A stretch of 64,000 nucleotides of DNA from Gramella sp. Hel_I_59 (GCF_006714895.1 NZ_VFME01000001.1:2480001-2544000); one strand, 5' to 3'. Positions 1-8,728 are shown, counted from the stretch's first letter. The notes: generated by a model from the sequence alone, not told the origin. Numbers and translations: made by a program.

Positions 1-1
1 A

Positions 2-1246
2 GCGGTGAAATTGGGTCTCGCCCAGCATCCTACTTCAGTAAATCTAAGATTATACAAAGTTGAGATCCTGGTTTTTGAAGATAAACTGGATCTTGCAGAC
101 AGCATACTTAATGAGCTGAAGAATCTGGAATCTTCCAACGAGGAGATCTACATTCAAAAGGCTCAGATCTATTCTAAGCGAGATATGCATGCTGAAGCAA
201 TTACCATGCTGGAAGCAGCTTTGGAGATCACGCTTGAAGATGCAGAAATATTTTCGCTCATTGGGATGGAATATCTCTTTCTCGAGGATTTTGAGAATGC
301 GAAATATAGCTTTATGAAATGCCTTGAGGCAGATGATGAGGATTATTCTGCTCTTTACAATATCATGTATTGCTTCGATTTTCTTGAACAGAAAGAGGAG
401 GCTATTGATTACCTGAATCTATATCTGGACAAACACCCGTATTGCGAAGTAGCCTGGCACCAGGTTGGAAAGCAATATTTCGACCTGAAGAACTACACTA
501 AAGCACTGGCAGCTTTTGATTTTGCCATTATTAGTGATGACAGGTTCGTGGGAGCTTACCTGGAAAAAGGAAAGGTTCTTGAGAAATTAAAACGTTACAA
601 TGAGGCCATCGAAAACTATAATATTACTCTGGAACTCGATGATCCTACATCTTTCGCATATTTAAGAATTGGTAAATGCTTCGAAAAACTTGGTTGTGAT
701 GATTTCGCGATCAAAAACTATGAGCAAACCGTGCACGAAGATCCTTTACTCGATAAGGGCTGGATCGCGATTACCGACTTCTATATCAAAAAATTGAACT
801 TCCCAAAGGCTTTATATTATATCAATAAAGCAATCAACATAGACGAGGAAAATGTTCTTTACTGGAAGCGCTACGCAAAGATCAACAGTAGGCTGAATTT
901 CCCGGAAGAAGCTGAGCAAGGCTATAAAAAAAGTCTTGAGTTGGGGAATTACGAATTAGAGACCTGGATTAGAAGATGTGATATCCTGATTGGACTGGGA
1001 GAATATGAAACTGCAATTTCCAGCATGATGCAGGCTCTGGAATTTTACCCGGGTACTGCGGAAGTCGAATATCGTCTCGCCGGTTTATATTTTAATACAA
1101 ACAATGGAGATAAAGGTTATTTTCATTTGAATAATGCCTTGAAAACCGACTCAGAATATTACATCATCATAGAAGAACTTTTCCCGAATATTTTCGAGCG
1201 AAAAAGCATCAAACAAATTATAAATTCCTTCGTAAAGCTCTCTTAG
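2..1246 (+). CDS. Tetratricopeptide repeat protein, 5' end outside the window
   Basis: A chain of about ten tetratricopeptide (TPR) units fills the whole visible protein, with the usual spacing of A/G and P residues (for example the units around residues 145-180, 180-215 and 215-250). TPR proteins are helical scaffolds that bind other proteins; the partner here is unknown. No signal peptide or membrane segment is visible, so it is probably cytoplasmic. The reading frame is open to the left edge. The GTG at position 5 is the first possible start inside the window, but flavobacterial homologues I remember are longer at the N terminus, so I treat the gene as 5'-truncated by the window, not by mutation. 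It ends just before the promoter of the DUF368 operon. Confidence 0.85.
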   Translation, partial: AVKLGLAQHPTSVNLRLYKVEILVFEDKLDLADSILNELKNLESSNEEIYIQKAQIYSKRDMHAEAITMLEAALEITLEDAEIFSLIGMEYLFLEDFENAKYSFMKCLEADDEDYSALYNIMYCFDFLEQKEEAIDYLNLYLDKHPYCEVAWHQVGKQYFDLKNYTKALAAFDFAIISDDRFVGAYLEKGKVLEKLKRYNEAIENYNITLELDDPTSFAYLRIGKCFEKLGCDDFAIKNYEQTVHEDPLLDKGWIAITDFYIKKLNFPKALYYINKAINIDEENVLYWKRYAKINSRLNFPEEAEQGYKKSLELGNYELETWIRRCDILIGLGEYETAISSMMQALEFYPGTAEVEYRLAGLYFNTNNGDKGYFHLNNALKTDSEYYIIIEELFPNIFERKSIKQIINSFVKLS

Positions 1247-1249
1247 TAA

Positions 1250-1270
1250 TTTTGCTACCTTTGAGCAAAA
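1250..1270 (+). promoter_or_regulatory. Promoter -7 element inside a short inverted repeat
   Basis: TACCTTTG at 1256-1263 matches the Bacteroidota -7 consensus TAnnTTTG, 22 nt before the ATG of the first DUF368 gene. No good -33 TTG is present at the usual spacing. The -7 box is flanked by a perfect 7-bp inverted repeat, TTTTGCT (1250-1256) and AGCAAAA (1264-1270), which could be a repressor site or a weak terminator for the TPR gene. Promoter assignment is inference from the consensus. Confidence 0.5.
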
Positions 1271-1285
1271 TCATAAAATTCTAAG

Positions 1286-2224
1286 ATGCAACGCAGTTTA
1301 GTGGACTATCTAAAGATAAGCCTTAAAGGAATGGCTATGGGAGCCGCAGATGTTGTTCCCGGAGTCTCCGGCGGTACTATCGCATTTATTTCAGGTATAT
1401 ATGAAGAGTTGATCACCACCATTAGTGGAGTGAATCTTGGATTGCTTTCCACCTGGAAGGCAGACGGCTTTAAGGCCATGTGGGAAGAGCTGAATGGTAA
1501 TTTCATTGTAGCTCTTTTTGCAGGTATTCTCGTTAGCATATTTAGTGTGATGCGTGTAGCAAATTACTTGCTCGAGAATCATCCGGTTCTAATCTGGTCC
1601 TTTTTCTTTGGACTCGTGGTTGCCAGTATATGGTTTGTAGGTAAACAAATCCCAAAGTGGACCTGGAAGATCGTTTTAGCGCTGGTAATTGGTGCAGGGG
1701 TTGCGTTCTATATCGTTAGCCTGCCGCCACTTTCCGCCAGTAATTCCTATTTATTTTTATTCTTTGCCGGAGCACTTGCCGTTTGCGCAATGATCCTGCC
1801 TGGAATTTCTGGGGCTTTTATTCTGGTATTGCTAGGTGCTTATAAGTCGATTACAGAAGCAGCACATGATTTTGATCTGAAGACTATAGGTATTGTAGGT
1901 GTTGGAGCAGTTTTTGGATTGCTTACTTTTTCAAAGATCCTGAAATGGTTATTCGTTCATTACAGTAGTATTACTCTTGCGGTTCTTACCGGATTTATCG
2001 CTGGCTCACTGAACAAGATCTGGCCGTGGAAAGAAACTCTGGAAACTGCTATGTATGGTGAAAAAGAGGTTGTACTCAAGGAAGCTTCAGTATTGCCATG
2101 GAATTTCGACGGAGATCCACAAACACTATGGTCTGTCGTTCTTATGCTGGCCGGATTCTTCCTCATTTTAGGTCTGGAAATGCTGGCTGGTAATAAACCT
2201 GAAAATGCCAATGCAGCAAACTAG
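1286..2224 (+). CDS. DUF368 family membrane protein (PopT-like undecaprenyl-phosphate translocase)
   Basis: The protein has 312 residues, with many hydrophobic segments and the two family signatures that mark the inverted duplication of DUF368: DVVPGVSGG at residues 22-30 and LPGISG at 171-176. DUF368 proteins (PopT) have been shown to return undecaprenyl phosphate across the inner membrane for reuse in cell-wall and surface-polymer synthesis. The substrate for this copy is inferred from the family. It overlaps the next gene, a second DUF368 paralogue, by 20 nt, so the two are probably co-transcribed from the promoter just upstream. Confidence 0.85.
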   Translation: MQRSLVDYLKISLKGMAMGAADVVPGVSGGTIAFISGIYEELITTISGVNLGLLSTWKADGFKAMWEELNGNFIVALFAGILVSIFSVMRVANYLLENHPVLIWSFFFGLVVASIWFVGKQIPKWTWKIVLALVIGAGVAFYIVSLPPLSASNSYLFLFFAGALAVCAMILPGISGAFILVLLGAYKSITEAAHDFDLKTIGIVGVGAVFGLLTFSKILKWLFVHYSSITLAVLTGFIAGSLNKIWPWKETLETAMYGEKEVVLKEASVLPWNFDGDPQTLWSVVLMLAGFFLILGLEMLAGNKPENANAAN

Positions 2225-3227
2225 GACTTTCACAGATAAGTTCCTGCTGGTTCTTAAAGGCCTGGCTATGGGCGCTGCGAACAAGGTTCCTGGCGTGTCT
2301 GGCGGTGTTGTTGCCTTTGTTGCCGGATTCTATGAAGAGTTCATCTATTCATTACAAAAAGTAAACCTTAAAGCCTTTAAGCTTTTAATTTCTGGTAGAT
2401 TCAGAAGCCTTTATCATTATATCAACGGAAAGTTCTTAATTCTGTTGATACTTGGGATGCTCATTAGCTATTTTAGCGTTTCCAAGATCCTGGATTATCT
2501 AATCATACATTACGAACTATACGTCTGGTCAGCATTCTTCGGAATGATCATTGGCTCCATTTATTACATTAGTAAGGACTTTGAAGACTGGGATCGTAAC
2601 TCTATTGTATTTGCAGTACTCGGGATCATTGCCGGAATAGCCATTAGTTTCCTGGAACCCGCAAGAGAAAATGACAATCTCTGGTTTGTTTTTATCTGCG
2701 GAATGATAAGTGTATCGGGAATGACCCTTCCGGGCCTCTCAGGCAGCTTTATATTGATTCTAGTAGGGAATTACGTCCTGTTGCTGGTAGACTCTGTTAA
2801 TGCGCTCTATGATACGATGGCAGACATCCTGATGATGGATTTCTCCTGGACCGGGAATGCAGAAAGAATTCAGATGCTTAAAGTACTGGCGGTATTCGCG
2901 ATTGGGTCCCTGGCCGGACTGGTTTCATTGTCTCATTTGCTGGGATATGTACTCAAAACAAGAAAAAGAGAAACTTTTGCAGTCATCATTGGTTTTATCA
3001 CGGGCTCCCTTGGAGTTGTATGGCCATGGAAGGAGAAAGTATACAAAATTGGAGAACAGGGTAAAGTTCTAATTGATAGGAACGGAAATAAGGTGATCGA
3101 CAATTACGATCGATACTGGCCACAATTCGATCAGGTAGAAACTTTCGCGGCAATCTTCTGTATAGGAATAGGAATTAGCATTGTACTTGGACTCGCCTGG
3201 TACGAAAAAATTACTTCGGAAAAATGA
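2205..3227 (+). CDS. Second DUF368 family membrane protein (PopT-like)
   Basis: This 340-residue paralogue of the preceding gene carries the same two signatures, VPGVSGG at residues 28-34 and LPGLSG at 175-180, and a similar series of membrane segments. It has an extra hydrophilic stretch near the C terminus (about residues 280-310, rich in charged residues) that the first copy lacks. The start is the ATG at 2205; an ATG two codons later is equally possible. It overlaps the upstream gene by 20 nt and aroE by 4 nt (ATGA), giving a three-gene operon. Two adjacent, clearly diverged copies suggest different lipid-carrier specificity or pH/ion dependence, which is inference. Confidence 0.85.
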   Translation: MPMQQTRTFTDKFLLVLKGLAMGAANKVPGVSGGVVAFVAGFYEEFIYSLQKVNLKAFKLLISGRFRSLYHYINGKFLILLILGMLISYFSVSKILDYLIIHYELYVWSAFFGMIIGSIYYISKDFEDWDRNSIVFAVLGIIAGIAISFLEPARENDNLWFVFICGMISVSGMTLPGLSGSFILILVGNYVLLLVDSVNALYDTMADILMMDFSWTGNAERIQMLKVLAVFAIGSLAGLVSLSHLLGYVLKTRKRETFAVIIGFITGSLGVVWPWKEKVYKIGEQGKVLIDRNGNKVIDNYDRYWPQFDQVETFAAIFCIGIGISIVLGLAWYEKITSEK

Positions 3228-3952
3228 GAACTTTTGGACTCGTTGGAAAAGACATAGATTATTCTTTTTCCAGAAACTACTTCAGCAAGAAATTCAGCAA
3301 TAAAAATATCGATGCCAGGTATATCAATTTTGATCTTGAAAGCATTGATCAGTTTCCCGAAATTTTCAAAAATACCGAAGTTTCCGGATTGAATGTAACC
3401 ATTCCCTACAAGGAAAAAGTAATTCCATTTCTAGATCATCTTGACTCTGAAGCGCAAAAAATAGGCGCTGTGAATACCATTAAAATTTCTGAAAGCGGTG
3501 AGCTCACTGGCTATAATACAGACCATTTTGGCTTTAAAAAAGCACTGGAAAATCACTTGGAAAGTTTCCATAGCTCTGCTCTTATCCTGGGGACCGGAGG
3601 AGCTTCAAAAGCCGTCGCTTATGCTCTTGACAAACTGTCAGTTCCCTACCAGTTTATCTCCAGAAATTCTTCAGAAAATACGCTATCATATAGTGAACTA
3701 AGCGTTGAAGTAATTAGTCATAACAAACTGGTAATTAATACAACACCTCTAGGTACTTCTCCTGAAACCGACCGTTATCCAGATATTCCTCTCGAGGGTA
3801 TTTCCAACCAGCATATCATCTTTGATCTTATCTATAATCCGGAAGAAACCAAGCTCATGAAGTTAGCTTCTGAACGTGGTGCAAAAACCCTAAATGGTTA
3901 TAAAATGTTGGAACTACAGGCTGAAAAAAGCTGGTCCATCTGGAATTCTTAA
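3224..3952 (+). CDS. aroE: Shikimate dehydrogenase (AroE)
   Basis: AroE reduces 3-dehydroshikimate to shikimate with NADPH in the pathway to aromatic amino acids, in the cytoplasm. Visible family marks are the shikimate-binding SFS (residues 14-16), NVTIPYKEK with the catalytic Lys63, GAVNT around residue 84, YNTD with the catalytic Asp100, the dinucleotide-binding GTGGASKA (123-130), and the C-terminal NGYKMLELQAEKSW. At 242 residues it is slightly shorter than typical AroE (about 270), as is common in Bacteroidota. The start overlaps the preceding stop by 4 nt (ATGA), so translational coupling is likely. Confidence 0.95.
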   Translation: MRTFGLVGKDIDYSFSRNYFSKKFSNKNIDARYINFDLESIDQFPEIFKNTEVSGLNVTIPYKEKVIPFLDHLDSEAQKIGAVNTIKISESGELTGYNTDHFGFKKALENHLESFHSSALILGTGGASKAVAYALDKLSVPYQFISRNSSENTLSYSELSVEVISHNKLVINTTPLGTSPETDRYPDIPLEGISNQHIIFDLIYNPEETKLMKLASERGAKTLNGYKMLELQAEKSWSIWNS

Positions 3953-3997
3953 TTCGACTCTCAAAACTTCATTCTGTTTATAAATAGAATCATTCCC

Positions 3998-4028
3998 TTG
4001 TCCAATTTTAGTGGAGTTGTTATCTTTC
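3998..4028 (+). promoter_or_regulatory. Bacteroidota-type promoter for the DUF349 gene
   Basis: A TTG at 3998-4000, a 20-nt spacer and TATCTTTC at 4021-4028 (one mismatch to TAnnTTTG) give the correct Bacteroidota -33/-7 layout. The predicted start of transcription lies some 30 nt before the ATG at 4068. Confidence 0.5.
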
Positions 4029-4067
4029 AGAATAATTCGATTTTGAAGAACCCTAACATTGAAAGAT

Positions 4068-6344
4068 ATGTCCACTACAGAAAATGATAACAAGAAAAAT
4101 GAAATGTCTGAGAACCAGGAAAAGGACTCCAAACAGACCTCCGGTTCCACAGATCATTCTTTGAATGACCCGAACGATAATTCTGCAAAACTTCAGCAGG
4201 AAACTGAACGAAAAGGTGATGATGGGACCGATCATGAAGATGCGATCGTTCATGAATCTGCTTCAGGAAAGGCAACTTCAGATCAAAAGAAAATAGAAAA
4301 AACTGATCCAGATAAAGATCCTTATACGGCCATGGAAGGAGACGGAGATACTTATCCTGTGAAGAAGAACAATGAATCTGTAGAACCTGAAAACAAATCT
4401 ATTCGAAAAGTTTCAGAATCTACAGATCATGAAGATGCGATCGTTTCAGAATCTGAAAACAGAAAAACGGCGGCAAATACTGAAGAACAGGATGACGATC
4501 TTGATAGTGATATTGGTGAAGCAGTTGTTGGAGAGAATCAGAAAGGCAGCGGGAGTCATGAGGAAGACATGGAGAACTCTGTTGCTGAAGAAAGTGAAGA
4601 TGAAAGCGCTGGTGAACGACACACTATAGAGAAAAAAGATTACCACTCCATGAGCAAGGAAGCACTTGTTGAGGAACTGGAAAGACTGCTGAAAACCGAG
4701 AAGGTTCAGGCGATCAAAGAACATGTACAGGAGATCAGAACTGAATTCAATGCTAAGTTCGATGAGGAAATGGAAGAGAAAAAGGAAGAGTTTCTTGCTG
4801 AAGGCGGGAATATAATTGACTTCCACTACTCTACTCCACTTAACAAACAATTTAGTTCGACATACTTTGATTATCGTGAGAAGCGGAATGATTATTATAA
4901 ACGCCTTAAAAAAGACCTCAACCAAAACCTGAATATACGCTTAGAGCTTATTGAGGAATTGAAGGGACTTCTGGGTGTTGAGGAAAATATCAATACTACT
5001 TACAATCATTTCAAGGAAATTCAGGATAAATGGCGTACCGCCGGACCTATTCCAAGAGATCGTTATAATAATGTATGGAACACATACCATCATCATGTGG
5101 AGAATTTCTATGATTTTCTGCATTTAAACCGGGAATTCAGAGACCTGGATTTTAAACATAATCTAGAGCAAAAGCTTAAGGTTATAGACCGTGCTGAAGA
5201 ATTAGCGCAGGAAAAAGACACGAATCGTTCTTTCCGGGAGTTGCAGATGCTGCACAAAATGTGGAAGGAAGAGCTTGGACCTGTGGCGAAGGAGTATCGG
5301 GAAGACATCTGGAAGCGATTTAGCGCAGCTACAAAAGATATTCACGATAAGCGTCAGGCATATTTTTCTCAGCTGGACGAACAGTACGAGAAGAACTGGG
5401 AGACAAAAAGAGATATCATTATCAAGATCAAGGAAATTGCAGAACAGGATTTTGATAGCCATAATAAATGGCAGCAAAGTATCAAACAGATCGAAGCTCT
5501 GCGAGAAGAATTCTTCAAGGCTGGGAAAGTTCCAAGAAACAAGAACCAGGAAACCTGGAATGAGTTCAAGGAGCATGTTCGTAAATTCAATCGTAAGAAA
5601 AATGCTTACTACAAGAATTTAAAGAAGGAGCAATATGATAATCTGGAGCAAAAGAAAGAACTAATCAAGATTGCAGAAGACAATATGAATAGTGATGACT
5701 TTAAAACGGTCACACCTCTCATGAAGAAGATCCAGAACGATTGGAAGAAAGTTGGACATGTACCCCGAAAGGATAGTGATAAGGTCTGGAAACAGTTTAA
5801 AAAGGCCTGTAATCATTATTTTGATCGCATGCACGCCCAGAAAAATGAAGAGAATAAGGATGAAGTAGAAGCTTTCGAAAAGAAAAAGGCCCTATTGGAC
5901 GAAGTAAAATCCCTGGAACTAGCTGGCACTAAAAAGGAAAACCTTGCCGCTATCAAGGATAAGATCAATTCCTGGAAGGAAGTGGGTCGTGTACCTTATA
6001 ATAAAAGATTTATAGAAGGAAAGTTTAATAAAGCGCTAGATCAACTCTTTAAAAAGCTTGATGTTGATAACACCAAGGCAGAGATGATGAAGTACGAGAA
6101 CAAGATCCAGGCTCTTGATGATGCCGATGATGATAAGAAGATCAGGAACGAACACTATTTCCTTACCAAGAAGATCGAAGAAACCAAAGCTGAGATAAGA
6201 CAACTCGAGAACAATTTACAGTTCTTCAGTAATGTAGATGATGATAATCCACTGGTACAGGATGTACACAAGAATATCGCTCAGCACAAAGCCGACCTGG
6301 AAGTATGGCAGGAAAAACTTGCGAAGATTAAGACCTTGTACTAG
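4068..6344 (+). CDS. DUF349 repeat protein with a long acidic N terminus
   Basis: The 758-residue protein has two parts. Residues 1 to about 190 are acidic, low in hydrophobics and probably disordered, with a repeated DHEDAIV motif seen twice. From about residue 240 to 680 there are about five DUF349 repeats, each recognisable by W(K/R)xxGxVPR-type turns (WRTAGPIPR, FFKAGKVPR, WKKVGHVPR, WKEVGRVPY and a degenerate one). The C terminus is a coiled coil. DUF349 proteins are found across bacteria and their function is poorly known. I chose the ATG at 4068 over an in-frame TTG three codons upstream. It is a single-gene unit followed by a strong terminator. Confidence 0.9.
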   Translation: MSTTENDNKKNEMSENQEKDSKQTSGSTDHSLNDPNDNSAKLQQETERKGDDGTDHEDAIVHESASGKATSDQKKIEKTDPDKDPYTAMEGDGDTYPVKKNNESVEPENKSIRKVSESTDHEDAIVSESENRKTAANTEEQDDDLDSDIGEAVVGENQKGSGSHEEDMENSVAEESEDESAGERHTIEKKDYHSMSKEALVEELERLLKTEKVQAIKEHVQEIRTEFNAKFDEEMEEKKEEFLAEGGNIIDFHYSTPLNKQFSSTYFDYREKRNDYYKRLKKDLNQNLNIRLELIEELKGLLGVEENINTTYNHFKEIQDKWRTAGPIPRDRYNNVWNTYHHHVENFYDFLHLNREFRDLDFKHNLEQKLKVIDRAEELAQEKDTNRSFRELQMLHKMWKEELGPVAKEYREDIWKRFSAATKDIHDKRQAYFSQLDEQYEKNWETKRDIIIKIKEIAEQDFDSHNKWQQSIKQIEALREEFFKAGKVPRNKNQETWNEFKEHVRKFNRKKNAYYKNLKKEQYDNLEQKKELIKIAEDNMNSDDFKTVTPLMKKIQNDWKKVGHVPRKDSDKVWKQFKKACNHYFDRMHAQKNEENKDEVEAFEKKKALLDEVKSLELAGTKKENLAAIKDKINSWKEVGRVPYNKRFIEGKFNKALDQLFKKLDVDNTKAEMMKYENKIQALDDADDDKKIRNEHYFLTKKIEETKAEIRQLENNLQFFSNVDDDNPLVQDVHKNIAQHKADLEVWQEKLAKIKTLY

Positions 6345-6359
6345 TTAAAGTTCAATATT

Positions 6360-6435
6360 ATAGCCTGTAAAATTTTAGTGATCGAGTAAGTATAAAAACT
6401 TAGCCTGATCGAAGTTTTACAGGCTATAGTTTTTT
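6360..6435 (+). terminator. Long-stem terminator after the DUF349 gene
   Basis: A perfect 13-bp inverted repeat (6360-6372 with 6415-6427, core TAGCCTGTAAAA) is followed by AGTTTTTT. The 42-nt loop is unusually long and can itself form a small AAGT/ACTT hairpin. It is placed directly after the stop at 6344. Confidence 0.7.
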
Positions 6436-6503
6436 AAAGAATCAGCAAACTAGCTATCCCGTTCGCGTCTCATACCCTATATAGTAACTAGCAATTATAA
6501 AAG

Positions 6504-6875
6504 ATGGCAGTAGTAACAGCAGAAAAGAATGAGCAAATTGCGAAAATGAATTTTGGCGCTGTTTATCCGCATTACCTGAATAGAATAAAGAAGCACGGTA
6601 GAACTAAAGATGAACTTGACTTTGTTATTTCGTGGCTAACGGGTTATGATCAGGATACATTGGAATCCTTTATTGGCGGTACTGGTACTTTTGATGATTT
6701 TTTTGAAGGAGCCAGTATCCACAAAAACGCACACATGATCAATGGAGTCGTATGCGGTTATCGTATTGAAGATATTCCTGAAGAATTTGCTTTGTATCGC
6801 GATTGCAGAAAAATGGAAAAGTTAATCGATGAATTAGCCAAAGGCCGAAAGATGGAAAAGATCTTGAGGCGCTAA
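6504..6875 (+). CDS. DUF2200 family protein
   Basis: This 123-residue cytoplasmic protein matches the DUF2200 pattern I remember: an N-terminal IAKMNFGAVYPHY, then GRTKDELDFVISWLTGY, then GVVCGYRIEDI, and a C-terminal DELAKGRKMEKILR. The family has no established biochemical role; it is small and single-domain and common in soil and marine bacteria and clostridia. The gene stands alone, with a terminator before it and 447 nt without a gene after it, so its neighbours give no clue. Identity with the family is confident, function unknown. Confidence 0.85.
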   Translation: MAVVTAEKNEQIAKMNFGAVYPHYLNRIKKHGRTKDELDFVISWLTGYDQDTLESFIGGTGTFDDFFEGASIHKNAHMINGVVCGYRIEDIPEEFALYRDCRKMEKLIDELAKGRKMEKILRR

Positions 6876-7322
6876 TAAGAATCGGAGTTACACTGATTAT
6901 AGCACTGACTATCACTAAATGCTAGTCTTCCCTCAATTAGGTAATCTCTTCGGAAATTTCAATGTGGTCGGTCCTTGTACATTTAAGTGCTTATCTAAGG
7001 CCAAAACTCACAGAGGAGTCTTTATATGCTCTTAAAGAAGTAAAAGTTTGCGCAAATATCACTTCAAAAATCAAAACGAATGGCTATCTAAATCTTTACA
7101 CTTTCTTCGGAAGTAGTTATTCTTGCGGCTAGAGTTGCAGATCCTATACTCAAAGTCTTAGGTATCCAAGCATATATCCAAAAGTTTAAGGAAATTTTGA
7201 GGTAATCTGAAAAGGTTGAGAAAAATTGAAAGTTTGATAAGAATAAATTCTAATAAATTTTGTTTTTCATTTCTGAAAACTACTTTTACTAGATAAGATG
7301 ACCAGGAAAATCTATAGTCTAT
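6876..7322. other. Intergenic region without a recognised feature
   Basis: No open reading frame with a plausible start, no tRNA and no strong hairpin was seen here. The composition is AT-rich. It separates the 3' ends of the DUF2200 gene and the convergent mazG. Confidence 0.6.
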
Positions 7323-8096
7323 TTATACTTTCTTAGCCTCGTTCCAGAATACATCCATTTCGGCTAGACTCATATCTTTTAGCGCTTTACCCTGCTCTGC
7401 CGCTTTACCTTCCAGATACTGAAATCGTTTTATAAATTTTTTATTGGTACGTTCTAAAGCGTTTTCAGGATTCACTTTTAGAAAACGTGCATAGTTGATC
7501 ATAGAAAATAGTACATCACCAAATTCTGCTTCGATTAGATCACTGTTATTATCTGTAACTTCGTCTTCCAGCTCCTTGAGTTCTTCCTGAAGTTTTTCGA
7601 ATACCTGTTTGGGTTCTTCCCAGTCAAATCCTACTCCTGCAACTTTATCCTGTATCCTGTTGGCTTTGACCATTGCCGGCAATGATCTAGGCACTCCTTC
7701 GAGAACACTTTTCTTGCCTTCTTTTAATTTCAGGTTTTCCCAGTTCCGCTTAACTTCTTCTTCATCTGCAACGACTACATCCCCGTAAATATGGGGGTGG
7801 CGGTCTATAAGTTTATCACAGATTCCATTCGCAACATCTGCAATGTCAAAATCGTTAGTCTCACTTCCAATCTTCGAATAAAACACAAGATGTAATAAGA
7901 CGTCTCCTAGCTCTTTCCGAATCTCCTCCATGTCTTTGTCCAGAATGGCATCGCCAAGCTCGTAGGTTTCTTCAATTGTAAGATGACGCAATGATTCCAT
8001 GGTTTGTTTACAATCCCAGGGACATTTTTCCCGGAGCTCATCCATGATGGTTAATAATCTATCAAAAGCCTGAAGTTGATCTTGCCTGGAATTCAT
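7323..8096 (-). CDS. mazG: Nucleoside triphosphate pyrophosphohydrolase MazG
   Basis: MazG hydrolyses NTPs and dNTPs to the monophosphate and pyrophosphate, cleaning damaged nucleotides and, in E. coli, lowering ppGpp. The protein carries the two tandem MazG domains: the first with CPWDCKQT, HLTIEETYELGDAI and ELGDVLLHLVFYSKI (metal-binding EExxE and ExxD), the second with the weaker EELKELEDEV and EAEFGDVLFSMINYAR. Length (about 257) is normal. An in-frame ATG seven codons upstream (8117) exists; I prefer the ATG at 8096 because family members begin close to MNSRxxQLxAFxRLL. It is a single gene, oriented away from the lipoprotein gene that precedes it on the same strand. Confidence 0.93.
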   Translation of the reverse strand: MNSRQDQLQAFDRLLTIMDELREKCPWDCKQTMESLRHLTIEETYELGDAILDKDMEEIRKELGDVLLHLVFYSKIGSETNDFDIADVANGICDKLIDRHPHIYGDVVVADEEEVKRNWENLKLKEGKKSVLEGVPRSLPAMVKANRIQDKVAGVGFDWEEPKQVFEKLQEELKELEDEVTDNNSDLIEAEFGDVLFSMINYARFLKVNPENALERTNKKFIKRFQYLEGKAAEQGKALKDMSLAEMDVFWNEAKKV

Positions 8097-8158
8097 ACTG
8101 AAATACGATTTTTTCAAAAGTAATATATCAAAACCGTATGATGAACATGAACTGAAGT

Positions 8159-8560
8159 TTATTGCTTACGATATCTGTAAATGCAAGCTTCTATACAACC
8201 TATGTAACTTATCTCCATTTCGCTTTCAGTAATGCTTACTACCCTAAAGGAGCGCATACTTTCCGTGTCATTCGTACAAGTGAATGAAAGTGTGTTTTCA
8301 TCAAGATCGAGATTATAGGTTCCTGTTGGACATTCATCCTGGGTAGCATTAAAATTACCATTTGGAGAAAATGTATATTCTCTACCGTTTTCAACGGTTT
8401 GCCAGGTTGTCTCACCACCCGGACTTACATATGCGTCAGTCATTTTCCAGGTTCCTGAAAGACTATCTACCGTAAGATCTACGATTAACAGGCTATCATC
8501 ACTACTGCTGCAGCTACTTAAAAAAATGGACGCGACGAAAAGAATTATTAATTTTCTCAT
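8159..8560 (-). CDS. Lipocalin-like lipoprotein
   Basis: The 133-residue protein begins with a lipoprotein signal, MRKLIILFVASIFLSSCSSS, with a good lipobox (LSSC). The body contains LSGTWKMTDAYV, EYTFSPNGNF and GTYNLDLDENTLSF, typical of small flavobacterial lipocalin-like lipoproteins of the cell envelope; ligand unknown. The open frame extends upstream to 8695, but that would run through the terminator and the tRNA-His gene, so I chose the ATG at 8560 that directly starts the signal peptide. Four cysteines after the lipobox could form two disulfides. Confidence 0.8.
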   Translation of the reverse strand: MRKLIILFVASIFLSSCSSSDDSLLIVDLTVDSLSGTWKMTDAYVSPGGETTWQTVENGREYTFSPNGNFNATQDECPTGTYNLDLDENTLSFTCTNDTESMRSFRVVSITESEMEISYIGCIEACIYRYRKQ

Positions 8561-8616
8561 TATTTCATTGATTTGATTCAATAGGTAGATGCAAATAATT
8601 GAGAAAGGTTGCGTAA

Positions 8617-8647
8617 ACAAAAAAAGCTTCTCATTTATGAGAAGCTT
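8617..8647 (-). terminator. Intrinsic terminator of tRNA-His
   Basis: A perfect 10-bp stem AAGCTTCTCA / TGAGAAGCTT (8624-8633 with 8638-8647) with a 4-nt loop is followed on the minus strand by a T-rich run (complement of 8617-8625). It lies seven bases past the tRNA 3' end. Confidence 0.9.
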
Positions 8648-8653
8648 TGTGAG

Positions 8654-8728
8654 GGTGGAAGACCGGTTTCGAACCGGCGACCTCCGGAACCACAATCCGG
8701 CGCTCTAACCAGCTGAGCTACAACCACC
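8654..8728 (-). tRNA. tRNA-His (anticodon GTG)
   Basis: On the minus strand the sequence folds as a cloverleaf: D arm from GTAGCTCAGC, anticodon stem CCGGA/TCCGG with loop TTGTGGT (anticodon GTG), T arm GCCGG-TTCGAAA-CCGGT. The extra G at -1 opposite discriminator C73 is the hallmark of tRNA-His. CCA is not encoded. Pairs 5-68 and 6-67 of the acceptor stem read T opposite T, so two U-U mismatches are present as read. Confidence 0.95.

Noticed and set aside
4446..4925. 159-residue minus-strand frame inside the DUF349 gene
   Set aside because: A shadow of the acidic, repetitive coding strand; composition is Phe/Leu/Ser-rich and not protein-like.
8561..8695. N-terminal extension of the lipocalin-like gene up to 8695
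   Set aside because: It would run through a terminator and into tRNA-His; the lipoprotein signal starts at the ATG at 8560.
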